A stretch of 64,000 nt of DNA from CAUZIZ01 sp965218775 (lineage in GTDB: Bacteria; Acidobacteriota; UBA6911; RPQK01; JAJDTT01), in contig CBDCLS010000006.1 in the NCBI GenBank assembly GCA_965218775.1, positions 1,178,001 through 1,242,000 on the forward strand. Direction: 5' to 3'. Positions 8,575 to 17,806 of the stretch are shown piece after piece. Every line of letters starts with the position of its first letter. Within the stretch, counting starts at the first letter, position 1. The notes under the pieces are model-generated. The model saw only the letters and a program-made list of their open reading frames with translations, was not told where the DNA came from and searched no databases. A program made the translations under genes and the position numbers.

Positions 8575-9672
8575 CTACCGCCAGACAAACTTCACACAGG
8601 ACGGTCCGGGGACAGAGACGAAGTGACCCGTTGGGTCGAGCTCGCCGGAAGCCTGGTCGATACGAAAAACGACGACGTTGTCCGATTGCTGATTGGCGGC
8701 GAGAAGGAAGGACCCGGTGGGGTCGACGTTGAAGTTGCGTGGCCACTTGCCTCCGGTCGACTCGACCTCGAGCAGCCGCAGCGTTCCCTCTGCGGAATCG
8801 ATCTCGAAGACCGTGATGCTGTTATGGCCCCGATTCGATCCGTAGAGAAACCGCCCCGACGGGTCGACCACGACCTCCGCCGTGTAGTTTTCACCTTCGA
8901 ATCCCGCCGGCAGCGTCGAGACAGTCTGGATCTCCGTGAGTTGCCCCGACTCCGAATCGTAGCGAAACGCGGTGACGGTGGAGTCGAGCTCGTTGATGAC
9001 GTAGGCGTAGCTTCCCGTGGGATGAAACGCGAAGTGGCGGGGACCCGCTCCCGGCCTGACAGACGCAGCCGATGCCTTATCGCTCAGGGACCCCAGCGCC
9101 GCGTCGAAACGGTAGATGACAACCTTGTCGATTCCGAGGTCCGCAGCAAAGGCGAACCGGTTGCCTGCATCGAGATTGATGGAGTGCGGATGCGGCCCTT
9201 CTTGTCGCTGCGGATTGGGACCGGTCCCTTCGTGCTCCTGGGTCGAGGTAATGTCGCCGAGGCTCCCGTCGTCTTTGATCCGAAGCACCGACACGTTGCC
9301 GCCGGAGTAGTTGGCTACGAGCGCGTTGCTACCCGTCTTGTCGATGACGATATGACACGGCCCGTCGCCACCAGCCGACTGACTGTTCAGGCGCTTCACT
9401 TCCTCGGTCTCAGGGTCGATGGAATAGGCAAACACTTCGGAACGGACGCCGTACAGATACCTCCCGTTCGGGTGGATCGCGATGAACGATGCCCCGGCCT
9501 CTGCGTTCGAACCCAAAGCAGTGAGTATGCCGGAAGTAAGGTCGAGCCGAAAGACGCGCAGCTCCTTGCCCGACACGTAGACGCGAAGATCCCTGCTCGA
9601 GCCGAAATCTGAACACGCGGGTAGAATCAATACCAGCAACAAGGGACAGCAGCGCAAGCAAAGTCTGATCAT
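8575..9672 (-). CDS. pgl: Lactonase-type seven-bladed propeller lipoprotein
   Basis: The 365-residue protein matches the 6-phosphogluconolactonase/cycloisomerase 2 (YbhE) propeller family. Examples are FIAIHPNGRYLYGV, ALVANYSGGNVSVL, GPHPHSINLDAGNRFAFAAD, GPRHFAFHPTGSYAYVINEL and PRNFNVDPTGSFLLAANQQS. The N-terminus MIRLCLRCCPLLLVLILPAC is a lipoprotein signal with Cys20. Cytosolic Pgl would have no such signal, so a periplasmic lactonase or a non-enzymatic binding role is more likely than the pentose phosphate step. It is convergent with the preceding hydrolase-like gene. Confidence 0.82.
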   Translation of the reverse strand: MIRLCLRCCPLLLVLILPACSDFGSSRDLRVYVSGKELRVFRLDLTSGILTALGSNAEAGASFIAIHPNGRYLYGVRSEVFAYSIDPETEEVKRLNSQSAGGDGPCHIVIDKTGSNALVANYSGGNVSVLRIKDDGSLGDITSTQEHEGTGPNPQRQEGPHPHSINLDAGNRFAFAADLGIDKVVIYRFDAALGSLSDKASAASVRPGAGPRHFAFHPTGSYAYVINELDSTVTAFRYDSESGQLTEIQTVSTLPAGFEGENYTAEVVVDPSGRFLYGSNRGHNSITVFEIDSAEGTLRLLEVESTGGKWPRNFNVDPTGSFLLAANQQSDNVVVFRIDQASGELDPTGHFVSVPGPSCVKFVWR

Positions 9673-9963
9673 CTCTGGATCCCCTTTCCGAAAACGTTGT
9701 CCACACTATCGTCCTTATGAACCAGTGTGCTGACTGGCTGGGATGTGCAATGATGGCTCACGCTCTGACCATAACATGAGGCGAGCAGGTCTCAATGGCG
9801 TGAATCAGATCAGCCGCAGATCACCACTTTTCGCGATTGTTCCGTTACCAGCCAACAACCCGACCCGCAAGGCCCAGGACTAACCCCAGCGGCGGAGCTA
9901 AGCGGAACGTAGCGGCACCAGCTGGTTCCGAAGCCAAGTGTTAGCGATCATCAAGAAGTGACG

Positions 9964-9985
9964 TTTATGGTGAGCTCACCATAAA
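9964..9985. promoter_or_regulatory. Perfect 22-bp palindrome
   Basis: TTTATGGTGAGCTCACCATAAA is self-complementary over its full length. It lies 146 bp upstream of the integrase remnant and 20 bp before another stem-loop. It could be an operator or a recombination site; neither can be decided. Confidence 0.4.
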
Positions 9986-10004
9986 AGCCACTATGGTAAG
10001 TTCC

Positions 10005-10042
10005 GGATTATGGGAAGTAAGACCCTCCCTTACTTCTAATCC
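10005..10042. repeat. Stem-loop upstream of integrase remnant
   Basis: Arms GGATTA (10005-10010) plus GAAGTAAG (10014-10021) pair with CTTACTTC (10029-10036) plus TAATCC (10037-10042), leaving a 7-nt loop and a 3-nt bulge. No T-tract follows, so it is not a standard terminator. Confidence 0.4.
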
Positions 10043-10131
10043 GTTGTAGCCACAGAGCTTCCCATCGAGCTAACTCAACATAAAACGCCATGGTTTCCTC
10101 GACGGCTCATGGAAGCCGCAAGGAGGGAATC

Positions 10132-10618
10132 ATGGATGAGTTCTTATCTCTGTTTCGACGAGCTCATGTACGAGCTCGACTGCAATCTGGACCACTCGGT
10201 CCCTACCTGAAGGCTCTGGCGAGGCATCTTCAGGAGCAGTGTTATCGACCTGCCACAGTCCGCCGCTATCTTCGATCTGCAGAGTTGTTTTGCATCTGGC
10301 TGAGGAACGGCAGACTGTGCCTTACAGACGTGACGGACGCGACCGTCAACCGATACATTGACCAACTGGGCCGGCCGCACCTGTCCAGGACGCTTGCGGG
10401 GACCTCTACCGGAGGCAGCCTTCGGCCTCAAGCAGTTCTTGGGAGTTCTGCGAAGGGAGGGGATGGTTGCACCTGAGCCACCGGCGCCGGTGGCTGAAGA
10501 TGATTGGCTCGTCTCATTCGCAGCCCATTTGGACCGAACGATGGGCCTGGCTGCCCAGCAATCAATTGAGTTTTCGGTAGTTTTCGTTAGATTTCACGTT
10601 GCCAGCCAACAGATTTAG
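10132..10618 (+). pseudogene. Tyrosine recombinase N-terminal remnant, frameshifted
   Basis: An ATG at 10132 is preceded by AAGGAGGGAATC. The protein reads LARHLQEQCYRPATVRRYLR followed by SAELFCIWL, the SAM-like core-binding domain of phage-type integrases. Around 10390-10410 the expected sequence moves to another frame (EAAFGLKQFLGVLRREGM then LVSFAAHLDRTMGLA), and no catalytic domain follows. The copy is dead. Confidence 0.7.
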
Positions 10619-10763
10619 GATCTGGTGGGTGAGAGCCCGTGGGTGAGCGGGAGAACATCATCCCCGCTCAGTGGTACATGTACCACTGAGGTAGTCGGTT
10701 GTTCAGGTGTTCTTCTTCATCGCAAGCCTCGTTAGGATCGCGGGACTGTTTTCTACTCCATTT

Positions 10764-11111
10764 CTACTCCATTAAGAAATGTCTATTGCCAAATCCAGGA
10801 GGACGCGCAACACAGAGATCGGCCGCCAGGGCCGTCCAGAACCTACAATTTCTAGGTTGACAGGGTACTAGCTTGAGTCTGGGCGAAATGTGACGCCTCC
10901 AGCAGTTGTCCTTTGACAGAGGAGTCTGCGGAGTTTCTGAGGGGAATACCCACGCGTCATCGCCAGCTTCGGGTGACACCGCTTTCCACTCCTTCATCCT
11001 TGCCTGAACACCCTCGGCTAGAGCAACCATCCGCTCCGAGTGACTCGTCTTTGGAGAGTCTATCTTTCCCCTGTACACCCGCTGCCTGATTTCGAGATGA
11101 TCTTCTCTCAC
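10764..11111 (-). pseudogene. Tyrosine recombinase catalytic-region fragment
   Basis: The frame REDHLEIRQRVYRGKIDSPK followed by TSHSERMVALAEGV and DDAWVFPSE resembles the segment of phage integrases that contains the catalytic lysine hairpin. It stops before the second Arg-x-x-His box and the nucleophilic tyrosine, and the downstream residues are unrelated. It has no clear start; the frame opens about 30 bp upstream without a plausible initiator. Confidence 0.6.
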
Positions 11112-11449
11112 ATGCTTCTCAGGATCATGCCCTCCTTGTTGTTACGGATTCGCATGCCCTTCGCCTCGCCAGATGATCGTGTTGCCGATTTCCAGGTCCA
11201 GGGGTTCCTTCCAATGGTCCATTGTGGTTCTTGACCTCCCGCTGACAATAACGATCCTGGCTACGAATCTGTGAGATAGGTTTCTGTCTTTCCTGGGAGA
11301 AGACATCGGGTCTATCGTCCTCTACTCACATTGCTCCCTAGCATAAACCCTCCCTCGTAAGATTGCCCTTCCAGATCCAAAGATCTATGATTCGTTAGAT
11401 AGGTTCCCCTGTATCCTGGAGAAGGCTGGTTGAGTCGGATGGAATCCTC
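11112..11449. other. Intergenic stretch with a tiny fragment
   Basis: On the minus strand an ATG at about 11222, preceded by GGGAGG, opens a 26-codon frame (MDHWKEPLDLEIGNTIIWRG). It weakly resembles the N-terminus of the small ORF at 17184-17463 (DLQVGDHIKWLGDDL). Nothing else is recognisable. Confidence 0.3.
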
Positions 11450-13171
11450 ATGGATTGGCTCTTTGTAGCTTCAGGTCTCCGGTACAGGCACGCCTCTCTG
11501 GGTCTGTGTTTGCTTTTCGGGATGTTGAACCTGGCTGCCCAGGAGAGACTCCCTGCACGATACAGCGTGCTGCAGAGGACCGGCGATGGACGTGTGCAGT
11601 GCCACTTGGTGGATTCCGCGGTGGCAGCCAGCCGGTTCGGCTTGAGCTTCGTCCCAGACGAACAAACCTCGAAGACCCGTACCTCACCCAACGGGCAGGA
11701 TGCTGCCAGAATCTCGGTTACATTCAACGGCTTTCCGGCAGACGCTCAAGTGGCCTTCCAGTTCGCCGTTGATCTCATGGCGGAGGGGCTCAATATCAAT
11801 ACTGAGGTCCGCGTCAAAGCCAACTGGATACCCCTCGAGGAGGGGACCTTGGGTGGGGCTGGAGGCCCTTTTGTCTCCCCCAACTTCCCTGGTAATCCTG
11901 AACCCAACGCCTCCTCCATCATGGCCCTGGCAGATCAGCTGGCCGGTTTCGATCTGTTTCCCGACGAATTCGATATCGACGCAAGCTTCAACAGCGACGA
12001 CCCCGACTGGTATTTCGGAACCGATGCCAGTCCGGCAGATGACCAGATCGACTTCGTCAGTGTGGTATTACATGAGCTGGTCCACGGTTTGGGATTCGTA
12101 GACTCCTTCGATAGTGGTGACTCCTGGGGATTGAATTTCTCCACAGGCACCTCTCCAGTCCTTTTCGACACCTTTGTCCAGAACGAAGCCGGGACCAGCC
12201 TGATCGACACCAGCATTTTTCCCAACCCCTCGGCTGAGCTGGCCGACGCGCTGACAAGCCCGCTCTTCTTTGCCGGCGGACCCGCTGTCCTGGCCAACGG
12301 AGGCACCCGTCCCCCCCTGTTTGCCCCGCTTCCCTTCGAGATGGGATCCAGTGTGGCCCACTGGGACTCGGCGGCCTTTCCTCCCGGGGATCCCAACTAT
12401 CTGATGACTCCCTCTAGCCGATTAGGTATCGCCACCCACAGCCCGGGACCCCTGACCTGGTCTGTCCTGGGGGATTTTGGTTGGACTTTCAGCTCTGTCT
12501 TCACGCTACACTTCGCCCAGTTTGGAAACGGTAAAGGCTTGACATCCGACGTGGTGGTCTTCAATCCTTCCGGCTCAGTTCATGCCGACGGAGAAGTCAG
12601 GTTCTTCGACCCGGATGGACTCGACATCGATCCGGCTCCCTTTTTGCCCGAGGGAGCCGAGTTTTCGCTGCCGCCCTTGGGCACTCGAACCTTTGCTACC
12701 AATGGGTCGGGAGCACTCGTGAGCGGATCGGCCGTGGTAACTTCCGACTTTCCGGTCGCCGGCTTGATCCGTTTTGCTTTGAGCGCAGGCGTCGCGGCCG
12801 TCACCTCGAGTCAGCCCCTGAAGGCGGTGATTCTACCGGTGCGACGTTTAGACACACTCAACACAGGGGTTGCCGTGCGTAATGCTGGCGAGGCGGCAAT
12901 CATCGTAGACCTGACGCTCAAGGACGAGGACGGCGGAGTGGTGTCCAACGGAATGGCTCAACGAACCATTCCGCCGAGAGGCCAGATTGCGCAGTTCATC
13001 AACGAGATCTTTCCGCTGGCGCAGACAGCCGACTTCAGCGGGTCAATCTGCATCAGCGCCCAGAGCGAAAGGATTGCCGTCATCGGCCTGGAGCTGGATA
13101 CGGGGATCAACCCCACTTTCACAACCCTACCGGTAAATCCCCTGAGCGGAAGCCGAAGTGCTGGGGGCTAA
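11450..13171 (+). CDS. Secreted zinc metalloprotease-like protein with C-terminal acidobacterial module
   Basis: The protein has 573 residues, with a hydrophobic signal segment at about 14-30 ending LNLAAQ. The zinc-binding motif SVVLHELVHGLGF has His208, Glu209 and His212; the HExxHGxGF form is of the metzincin-like kind, and a third ligand cannot be fixed by eye. Residues after about 350 start HFAQFGNGKGLTSDVVVFNP and run through VAGLIRFALSAGVAAVTSSQ and LNTGVAVRNAGEAAI to a FINEIFP end. This beta-rich module is frequently seen at the C-terminus of acidobacterial exported proteins. It is likely an extracellular peptidase with a surface or adhesion module. It directly abuts the truncated hsdM remnant. 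Confidence 0.75.
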   Translation: MDWLFVASGLRYRHASLGLCLLFGMLNLAAQERLPARYSVLQRTGDGRVQCHLVDSAVAASRFGLSFVPDEQTSKTRTSPNGQDAARISVTFNGFPADAQVAFQFAVDLMAEGLNINTEVRVKANWIPLEEGTLGGAGGPFVSPNFPGNPEPNASSIMALADQLAGFDLFPDEFDIDASFNSDDPDWYFGTDASPADDQIDFVSVVLHELVHGLGFVDSFDSGDSWGLNFSTGTSPVLFDTFVQNEAGTSLIDTSIFPNPSAELADALTSPLFFAGGPAVLANGGTRPPLFAPLPFEMGSSVAHWDSAAFPPGDPNYLMTPSSRLGIATHSPGPLTWSVLGDFGWTFSSVFTLHFAQFGNGKGLTSDVVVFNPSGSVHADGEVRFFDPDGLDIDPAPFLPEGAEFSLPPLGTRTFATNGSGALVSGSAVVTSDFPVAGLIRFALSAGVAAVTSSQPLKAVILPVRRLDTLNTGVAVRNAGEAAIIVDLTLKDEDGGVVSNGMAQRTIPPRGQIAQFINEIFPLAQTADFSGSICISAQSERIAVIGLELDTGINPTFTTLPVNPLSGSRSAGG

Positions 13172-13634
13172 GCCCGGTAACATTCTCTCGCGACAGGTTA
13201 GAGCCAGCATAGACCCGCGGCAGTAAGCCTCTAAGCTTCTCGGGTAGGCTTTCTCCAGCTCCTCCAGCGCCTCATCCAGGTTTACCTTGATGTCATCGGC
13301 CTGGGCGTTGGTGAGCAGGTAGGACCAGCGTGCCTTCGTCGGAACGACAAATGCGCCCGCGCTGCGATACTCGTCAGCGTCATCGAGGATGAGCTGCTGC
13401 GTCTCGCGATCATCGGTGTAATAATCGCTGGTTTGGTCGTTGACTGGGCCCTCTAGCTCCTCCCGGCGTTTCTCATACCGCATAGAGAGGAAGCGGAGGA
13501 AAATAATCGGCAGCACGTAGCGTTTTGTAGTCTGCTGGCTCGATGGAGCCGCGCAGATTGACCGCTGCTTGCCAGAGTTCCTTGATCAGCTGGGCGTGGT
13601 CATTTTCGGCCGCGCTCGTGTCTCCTCGTGCCAT
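13172..13634 (-). pseudogene. hsdM: Type I restriction methyltransferase HsdM, N-terminal remnant with two frameshifts
   Basis: From ATG 13632-13634 the frame reads LIKELWQAAVNLRGSIEPAD, the HsdM N-terminal helical domain. One extra A in an AAAA run near 13527 shifts the frame; correct reading continues YVLPIIFLRFLSMRYEKRRE. A second shift near 13245 moves the expected EKLRGLLPRVYAGSNLSREN to another frame. The gene then ends abruptly where the protease gene stops. The methyltransferase motifs and the hsdS and hsdR partners are absent. Confidence 0.85.
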
Positions 13635-13736
13635 CGTCGCTATACCCCTAGTGTTAACGACATGATGCTGGAAGAGGCTTATGGCAGAATCTTCCCCGTT
13701 ATCCGAAATACGTCGAAGGTAATCCAAGTTCTTTAA

Positions 13737-14093
13737 TCATGTGCGTGTTTGATACTCGCGAATGACCAAACTGACCCAGAGAATACCGAACCCTATATTG
13801 GAGATCTCCGATTCTTCAAAAGGGGCTACTCCCTCATTTTCTTGAGTGTAACTCCACTCTCTAATCAAAGCCAGGAGTTCGAGCCAACTTGGATCGTCCC
13901 GCGACCATACGTCTATGGACTTCAAGTAGTCTGGTGGGCATACGGGTCGGCCCACAGCGAGTTGTTCATGGATTTCTTGAAGTAGTCGAATCAGTTTTTC
14001 ATCCTTAAACGAGCCAGCAACACTCGAGAGGTGCGGGACTGCGTCAAGGATCTTATCAACGTGGGCACCGATACGATGATCTAGTTGTTCCAT
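13737..14093 (-). CDS. Hypothetical protein, 118 residues
   Basis: The ORF begins with ATG after CTAAGGCA and encodes a mostly helical, acidic protein. It has a hydrophobic C-terminal segment (SNIGFGILWVSLVI) that could be one membrane helix. I recognise no family. It lies about 100 bp upstream of the hsdM remnant in the same direction and may belong to the same decayed locus. Confidence 0.45.
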   Translation of the reverse strand: MEQLDHRIGAHVDKILDAVPHLSSVAGSFKDEKLIRLLQEIHEQLAVGRPVCPPDYLKSIDVWSRDDPSWLELLALIREWSYTQENEGVAPFEESEISNIGFGILWVSLVIREYQTRT

Positions 14094-14241
14094 TGCCTTA
14101 GCTTTCCTAGCAGACCCCTTTCCGGCCTATTCCAAGGCCCCACGAACTTCCGAAGTGACGAATAGCGGGCTCCCTCGCGGGCGGTCCGACCGAGTGAACC
14201 TCTATGGTATGAACTAGGATGGGCAACTCTTAACCAGGGGT

Positions 14242-14278
14242 GGGTCACTTTTACGTGATCACGCCGGGTCACTTTTAC
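14242..14278. repeat. Direct repeats resembling IS21-type ends
   Basis: GGGTCACTTTTAC occurs at 14242-14254 and 14266-14278, 24 bp apart. IS21-family termini carry multiple repeats of this kind, so this may be a solitary end. No istA or istB sequence is nearby. Confidence 0.35.
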
Positions 14279-14448
14279 CTTGTCATTACCAGCTGCATCC
14301 TCGAACCCATACTAGATACCTATAGTCACTCCCTTCTCAGCATTCCCTGGGTAGATTTAGTCGGTTTCTGGAAAAAATGCGACATTCGTTGGACTGTAAG
14401 CGAATAACCGCGTACCGTTCCCTTCATTGCCCGGTCTAAGGAGGGACC

Positions 14449-14631
14449 CTAGCCCGCATTTCTCATCGCCGGTCTACTACGTCGCCGCAATCATCCGCCC
14501 TGGCTGTGTTTCGCTCGGTCGGCCTCCTCGACGTACTGTACAAGTACGACTGCGGAGGCCTCGGTCGCAAGCCTTGCCAGGACGGCCCTTGCGACGCCTC
14601 GCTACGACAGGCGATGAGAAATGCGGGCTAG
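14449..14631. mobile_element. 183-bp foldback MITE related to the IS1380 copies
   Basis: The ends are perfect 22-bp inverted repeats (14449-14470 and 14610-14631) beginning CTAGCCCGCATTTCTCA. They differ at one position from the CTAGCCCGGATTTCTCA ends of the two IS1380 elements. The interior is itself an imperfect hairpin (for example GACGTACT around 14529 against AGTACGAC). It has no coding capacity, and the element could be mobilised by the IS1380 transposase in trans. Confidence 0.75.
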
Positions 14632-14983
14632 CTGAGACCTTCGAGATAGCATCCTAGTCTCAAGAAATGAATATGCCTGCACTGGGTCGAAATATGGAAG
14701 ATTGCCTTCGACTGACTCGCACCTAAACTGATGATTCACCAGATCTTGGCGTCTTAGAGAGAGAAAAACACCCGGCTGATAGAGGCCCGATATAGAGGAG
14801 TTACCTCGAAATACGAACGGAATTAGAGGAGGAAATCGATGCGATCAGATACTTACTATTTTGAATTCTCCCTTAGGAACATAGAAAACCTGGGATATCC
14901 CTGTAGAATCAGTGACTTAAGTTGGGATTTTCTTGGGCTATTTCAGGGATGGAGTTGGGAGCGAAACTCATGAGCTCCAAAGT

Positions 14984-15157
14984 TCAACCAACAAGAACCT
15001 TTTCCCACTTCATCTCCATATCCACAGTGGCCAGCTGACCATTCTCGAACTCCACGAGAGCCCAGGGAAAGACTGCGGTATCTCGGCCATCCAGGATATA
15101 GGGTGCCAGACCATCACTGAGCTTGATCACTTTCCCTTTCCGGCCCTTACTTGCCAA
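14984..15157 (-). pseudogene. Small ORF of the GLAPYILDGRDT family
   Basis: A minus-strand frame without an ATG (possible TTG at 15157) reads KVIKLSDGLAPYILDGRDTA then FPWALVEFENGQLATVDMEM. The central GLAPYILDGRDTA is shared with the broken gene at 17184-17463. The family is unknown; the beta-rich pattern suggests a small SH3-like fold. Lack of a good start suggests decay. Confidence 0.4.
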
Positions 15158-15312
15158 CCTCCAACTCTCTCAAACACGCCAGAATCTCATGATCCAGCTG
15201 CAGCATTCCCGGCCCGCCATGAAGGCTAGTGCGCTGCACTAGTAGCCCCGTCGTGGTCTTCACCGATCAGAGAACCAAAGTCTGATGCCCCTGTGGCAGG
15301 CTGTTCGGTCGG

Positions 15313-17145
15313 CTATTCCGCGCAAGCTACTGCATTGGAAAAGAGAGCTCCATCCTTCTTTCGCTGAAAAAGGGAAATGGCATGCACTGGTATGTCGCAC
15401 TCATATTGAATATTTCCATCGAAGAGGAGAGGCAGGTCCTCAGGAAGAGAATCATCGTTGAGGGGAGAATCCTGAAACTGACCGAAGGGGTGGACGGTCC
15501 AGACCCCACTTCCGATCAGATCGCCGTCCGGGCCCGAGTAAATCGAATATTCGCAGGTGGCGGTCTTTTGTGTCGTGCTGGATAGGGCCACTCCCGTGTC
15601 GAACTCAGCGTTTCGCTTGAGGATGGCGACTGGCCTCTTACAGGGTGAAGACGGTCCAACTCCGATTGGAGGGATGTTCCCCACACCCTGAATGGAAAGA
15701 TTTATGATCTCCGTCACTACCACTCCTGGTCCAGCAACGGTTTCAATATGCCCAACCTCAAAATCACTATTACCCCCGAAGATCAACGAAGCGGTAGCGT
15801 TTGGAGTCAATACAACTGACTTGGTGTCCAGAGCCTCTCCAATCTGGGACCAAAAAACCGCGGAAACAGAGGCTGGTGCAAGAATCGTTGCATTCTGCAC
15901 AAACGCGACAGCAATCTCCGTTGAACTACCAGCTCCTTGAACTGCAGTCGTAAAATCGTTTCGGTTCAAGCACTTACCCGCGCTTCCTGCATTGAATATG
16001 GATTCGATTTCTGACGCCGCCAGAGCGCGACTATAGAGTCCTACTTCGTCGATTAACCCCGCGTATTTCGGGTGGTCAATCAGCTCATGCCCACCAATAC
16101 TAATCGCGGTAGAACCTGTATCTATCTGTGCGAGCGCTGTGGCACTGCCAACGACTTCGCCATCAACGTACAGTTTGACTCCATCTGAAACAGTATTGCC
16201 GGTCCAGGTACCGGCTACATGGTGGAATTGGGCATCAGAAATAACAGGGCCTTCAATGAAAAAGTTGAGGTCGTCAGGGGTCCCCTTATCTCCAAACAGA
16301 TGGATCCTCCCAGAATCAAGGAACACTCCCATGCCTCTTTCGGCAGAAGCTCCCCCACCGTCAGTCACCACAGCACCTGAATCGTCCGTTGTTTTCAGCC
16401 ATGCTTCAAAAGTGGCACCCCCTCCATAAGAGAATATCAGCGGGGTACTGACTACATCTTCTAGACCATCGAAGCTAAAAGCTTGACCAACTTTTCCGGC
16501 TTCAAACGTTGTTCCATTCAAGATTCCATCGTTCCCACCGATAATGTCCCTGCCGCTGCCATCCCCTGACAACCAGCTCACCAGGCCCAAGGGAGGCGAA
16601 ATGCAGGTTGTTTGGATTGGTGGCGAAGCTGATTCGAGCAATATGAACGGATTATCAGGTAGATCTTCTGGGCTATGAGAGCCTCCGGGAGAGTTGCAGC
16701 CAACGACCTTGAAAAAGTATTTCTTGTCAGGAGTGAGTTGCGGGCTCGGGATCTCCATAGTGGAGCTCAATCCCTCTCCACACCTGTACAACACTCTCAT
16801 ATCATCGGCCTCGATTGGGTCTGAGAAGGTCGTCGACTGCGGTTTGCCCTCCCTGCAAACAAAACTGATTTGGCGTACTTTTTGGGTCGCCTTTGTAAGC
16901 TCAGTCACCCCGGTGCACTGACACTTCCCACAGTCGACAGTAACGCTTTTGACGGGGAAGGCCCAAACAAGGTCAACTGACCCAATGAGTAATAAGAACA
17001 ACCCAGCGCTAACACCCGTTCCACTTCGTCGTAGTTTGGGGTTCAAAGGCTGGGGTGTTAAGAGGGAGCACCCACGTTTGAGTTTTGGCGGTGGGACGGA
17101 CTCCCCATCTAAGAGTGGCTCGCGGAGTTCTCTCAGGTTTCTCAC
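15313..17145 (-). CDS. Secreted LamG/concanavalin-like domain protein
   Basis: The protein has 610 residues. A hydrophobic segment (GVSAGLFLLLIGSVDLVWAF) follows an unusually long basic leader, so translation may start later than the ATG at 17145. Residues about 70-185 contain a fibronectin-like part (KKYFFKVVGCNSPGG). About 190-395 form a LamG-like jelly roll: GLVSWLSGDGSGRDIIGGND, FEAWLKTTDDSG, FHHVAGTWTG, LYVDGEVVGSA, IDEVGLYSRALAASEIESIF. The C-terminal third (beta-rich, QGAGSSTEIAVAFVQNATIL) resembles the acidobacterial exported-protein module but is not certain. Likely a surface-exposed carbohydrate-binding or adhesion protein. Confidence 0.65.
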   Translation of the reverse strand: MRNLRELREPLLDGESVPPPKLKRGCSLLTPQPLNPKLRRSGTGVSAGLFLLLIGSVDLVWAFPVKSVTVDCGKCQCTGVTELTKATQKVRQISFVCREGKPQSTTFSDPIEADDMRVLYRCGEGLSSTMEIPSPQLTPDKKYFFKVVGCNSPGGSHSPEDLPDNPFILLESASPPIQTTCISPPLGLVSWLSGDGSGRDIIGGNDGILNGTTFEAGKVGQAFSFDGLEDVVSTPLIFSYGGGATFEAWLKTTDDSGAVVTDGGGASAERGMGVFLDSGRIHLFGDKGTPDDLNFFIEGPVISDAQFHHVAGTWTGNTVSDGVKLYVDGEVVGSATALAQIDTGSTAISIGGHELIDHPKYAGLIDEVGLYSRALAASEIESIFNAGSAGKCLNRNDFTTAVQGAGSSTEIAVAFVQNATILAPASVSAVFWSQIGEALDTKSVVLTPNATASLIFGGNSDFEVGHIETVAGPGVVVTEIINLSIQGVGNIPPIGVGPSSPCKRPVAILKRNAEFDTGVALSSTTQKTATCEYSIYSGPDGDLIGSGVWTVHPFGQFQDSPLNDDSLPEDLPLLFDGNIQYECDIPVHAISLFQRKKDGALFSNAVACAE

Positions 17146-17183
17146 CGGCCTGTTCCTTTGATGATTAATGGTGCGCTAGCTGG

Positions 17184-17463
17184 TCACAGTCTCCCAAACG
17201 CCTTCTCAATCTCATGGTTCGTCGTTCGATTGATGAACGAGTGCAGCGCGGCAGTATCACGGCCATCCAGAATATAGGGTGCTAAACCCTCTTAAACCCT
17301 CTATGTACTTAGCGAGAGGGTTGTCGCTGACCCGAAGGACCCTGCCAATTGCCGCGTGTGGGAGGTGGAGCTGTTCGAGACCGTTTGAATCAGAGTGACA
17401 GAGGTCGTCGCCTAGCCATTTGATGTGATCGCCGACTTGAAGGTCTGGGCTGGTGCTTGTCAT
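17184..17463 (-). pseudogene. Small gene broken by a 10-bp tandem duplication
   Basis: From ATG 17461-17463 the frame reads PDLQVGDHIKWLGDDL, then HAAIGRVLRVSDNPLAKYIE, and is then thrown out of frame. TAAACCCTCT is duplicated in tandem at 17283-17292 and 17293-17302. Removing one unit restores KYIEGLAPYILDGRDTAALH through EKAFGRL to a stop at 17184-17186, giving about 89 residues. Its start overlaps the stop of the preceding 34-codon ORF as ATGA. Family unknown. Confidence 0.6.
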
Positions 17464-17564
17464 TGTTGAGTAAGTTCCAGCGTAACCAGGGACGGATAGT
17501 CTGTGGTGCGCTCCAAAATGTACTCCTCGAATCTCTCACGGAACCGGCCGAAGTCGTGCACCAT
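17460..17564 (-). other. Short ORF of the FRERFEEYILERTT family (34 residues)
   Basis: An ATG at 17562-17564 opens MVHDFGRFRERFEEYILERT then TDYPSLV. The stop overlaps the next start by 4 bp, a typical sign of translational coupling. The motif is shared with ORFs at 17807-17971 and about 59305-59592. It seems C-terminally truncated relative to those. Confidence 0.45.
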
Positions 17565-17606
17565 AGGAGTATTCTATCGAAGAGCTGAGTGTAGCGGCAC
17601 GCTCTT

Positions 17607-17771
17607 TCAACTCAAAGATCCGGTCACCTTCAGCACCAGCGCAGCTGCCTTAAGCATCGCGTCATTATCCGGTACTTCTGTTAGCTCCCCGTCTACCGCA
17701 ACATACTTGGTAGCTTTCAGCTGTTCCTTCAGCGATTCCACTACTCTTTCAGGGATACTATGCTGCTCCAT
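17607..17771 (-). other. Short ORF, possible phage-type remnant (54 residues)
   Basis: The frame is MEQHSIPERVVESLKEQLKA then TEVPDNDAMLKAAALVLKVT. The latter loosely recalls the C-terminal part of phage terminase small subunits; that is a guess. It lies just upstream of the coupled pair at 17460-17564 and 17184-17463. Confidence 0.3.
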
Positions 17772-17806
17772 CAAGCTGGCGCATTCTTTAGGTTTGCTTC
17801 ATTGAA

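Noticed and set aside
7520..8746. 408-codon minus-strand frame
   Set aside because: Antisense to the propeller hydrolase-like gene with repetitive VVHLL/LVT patterns typical of shadows.
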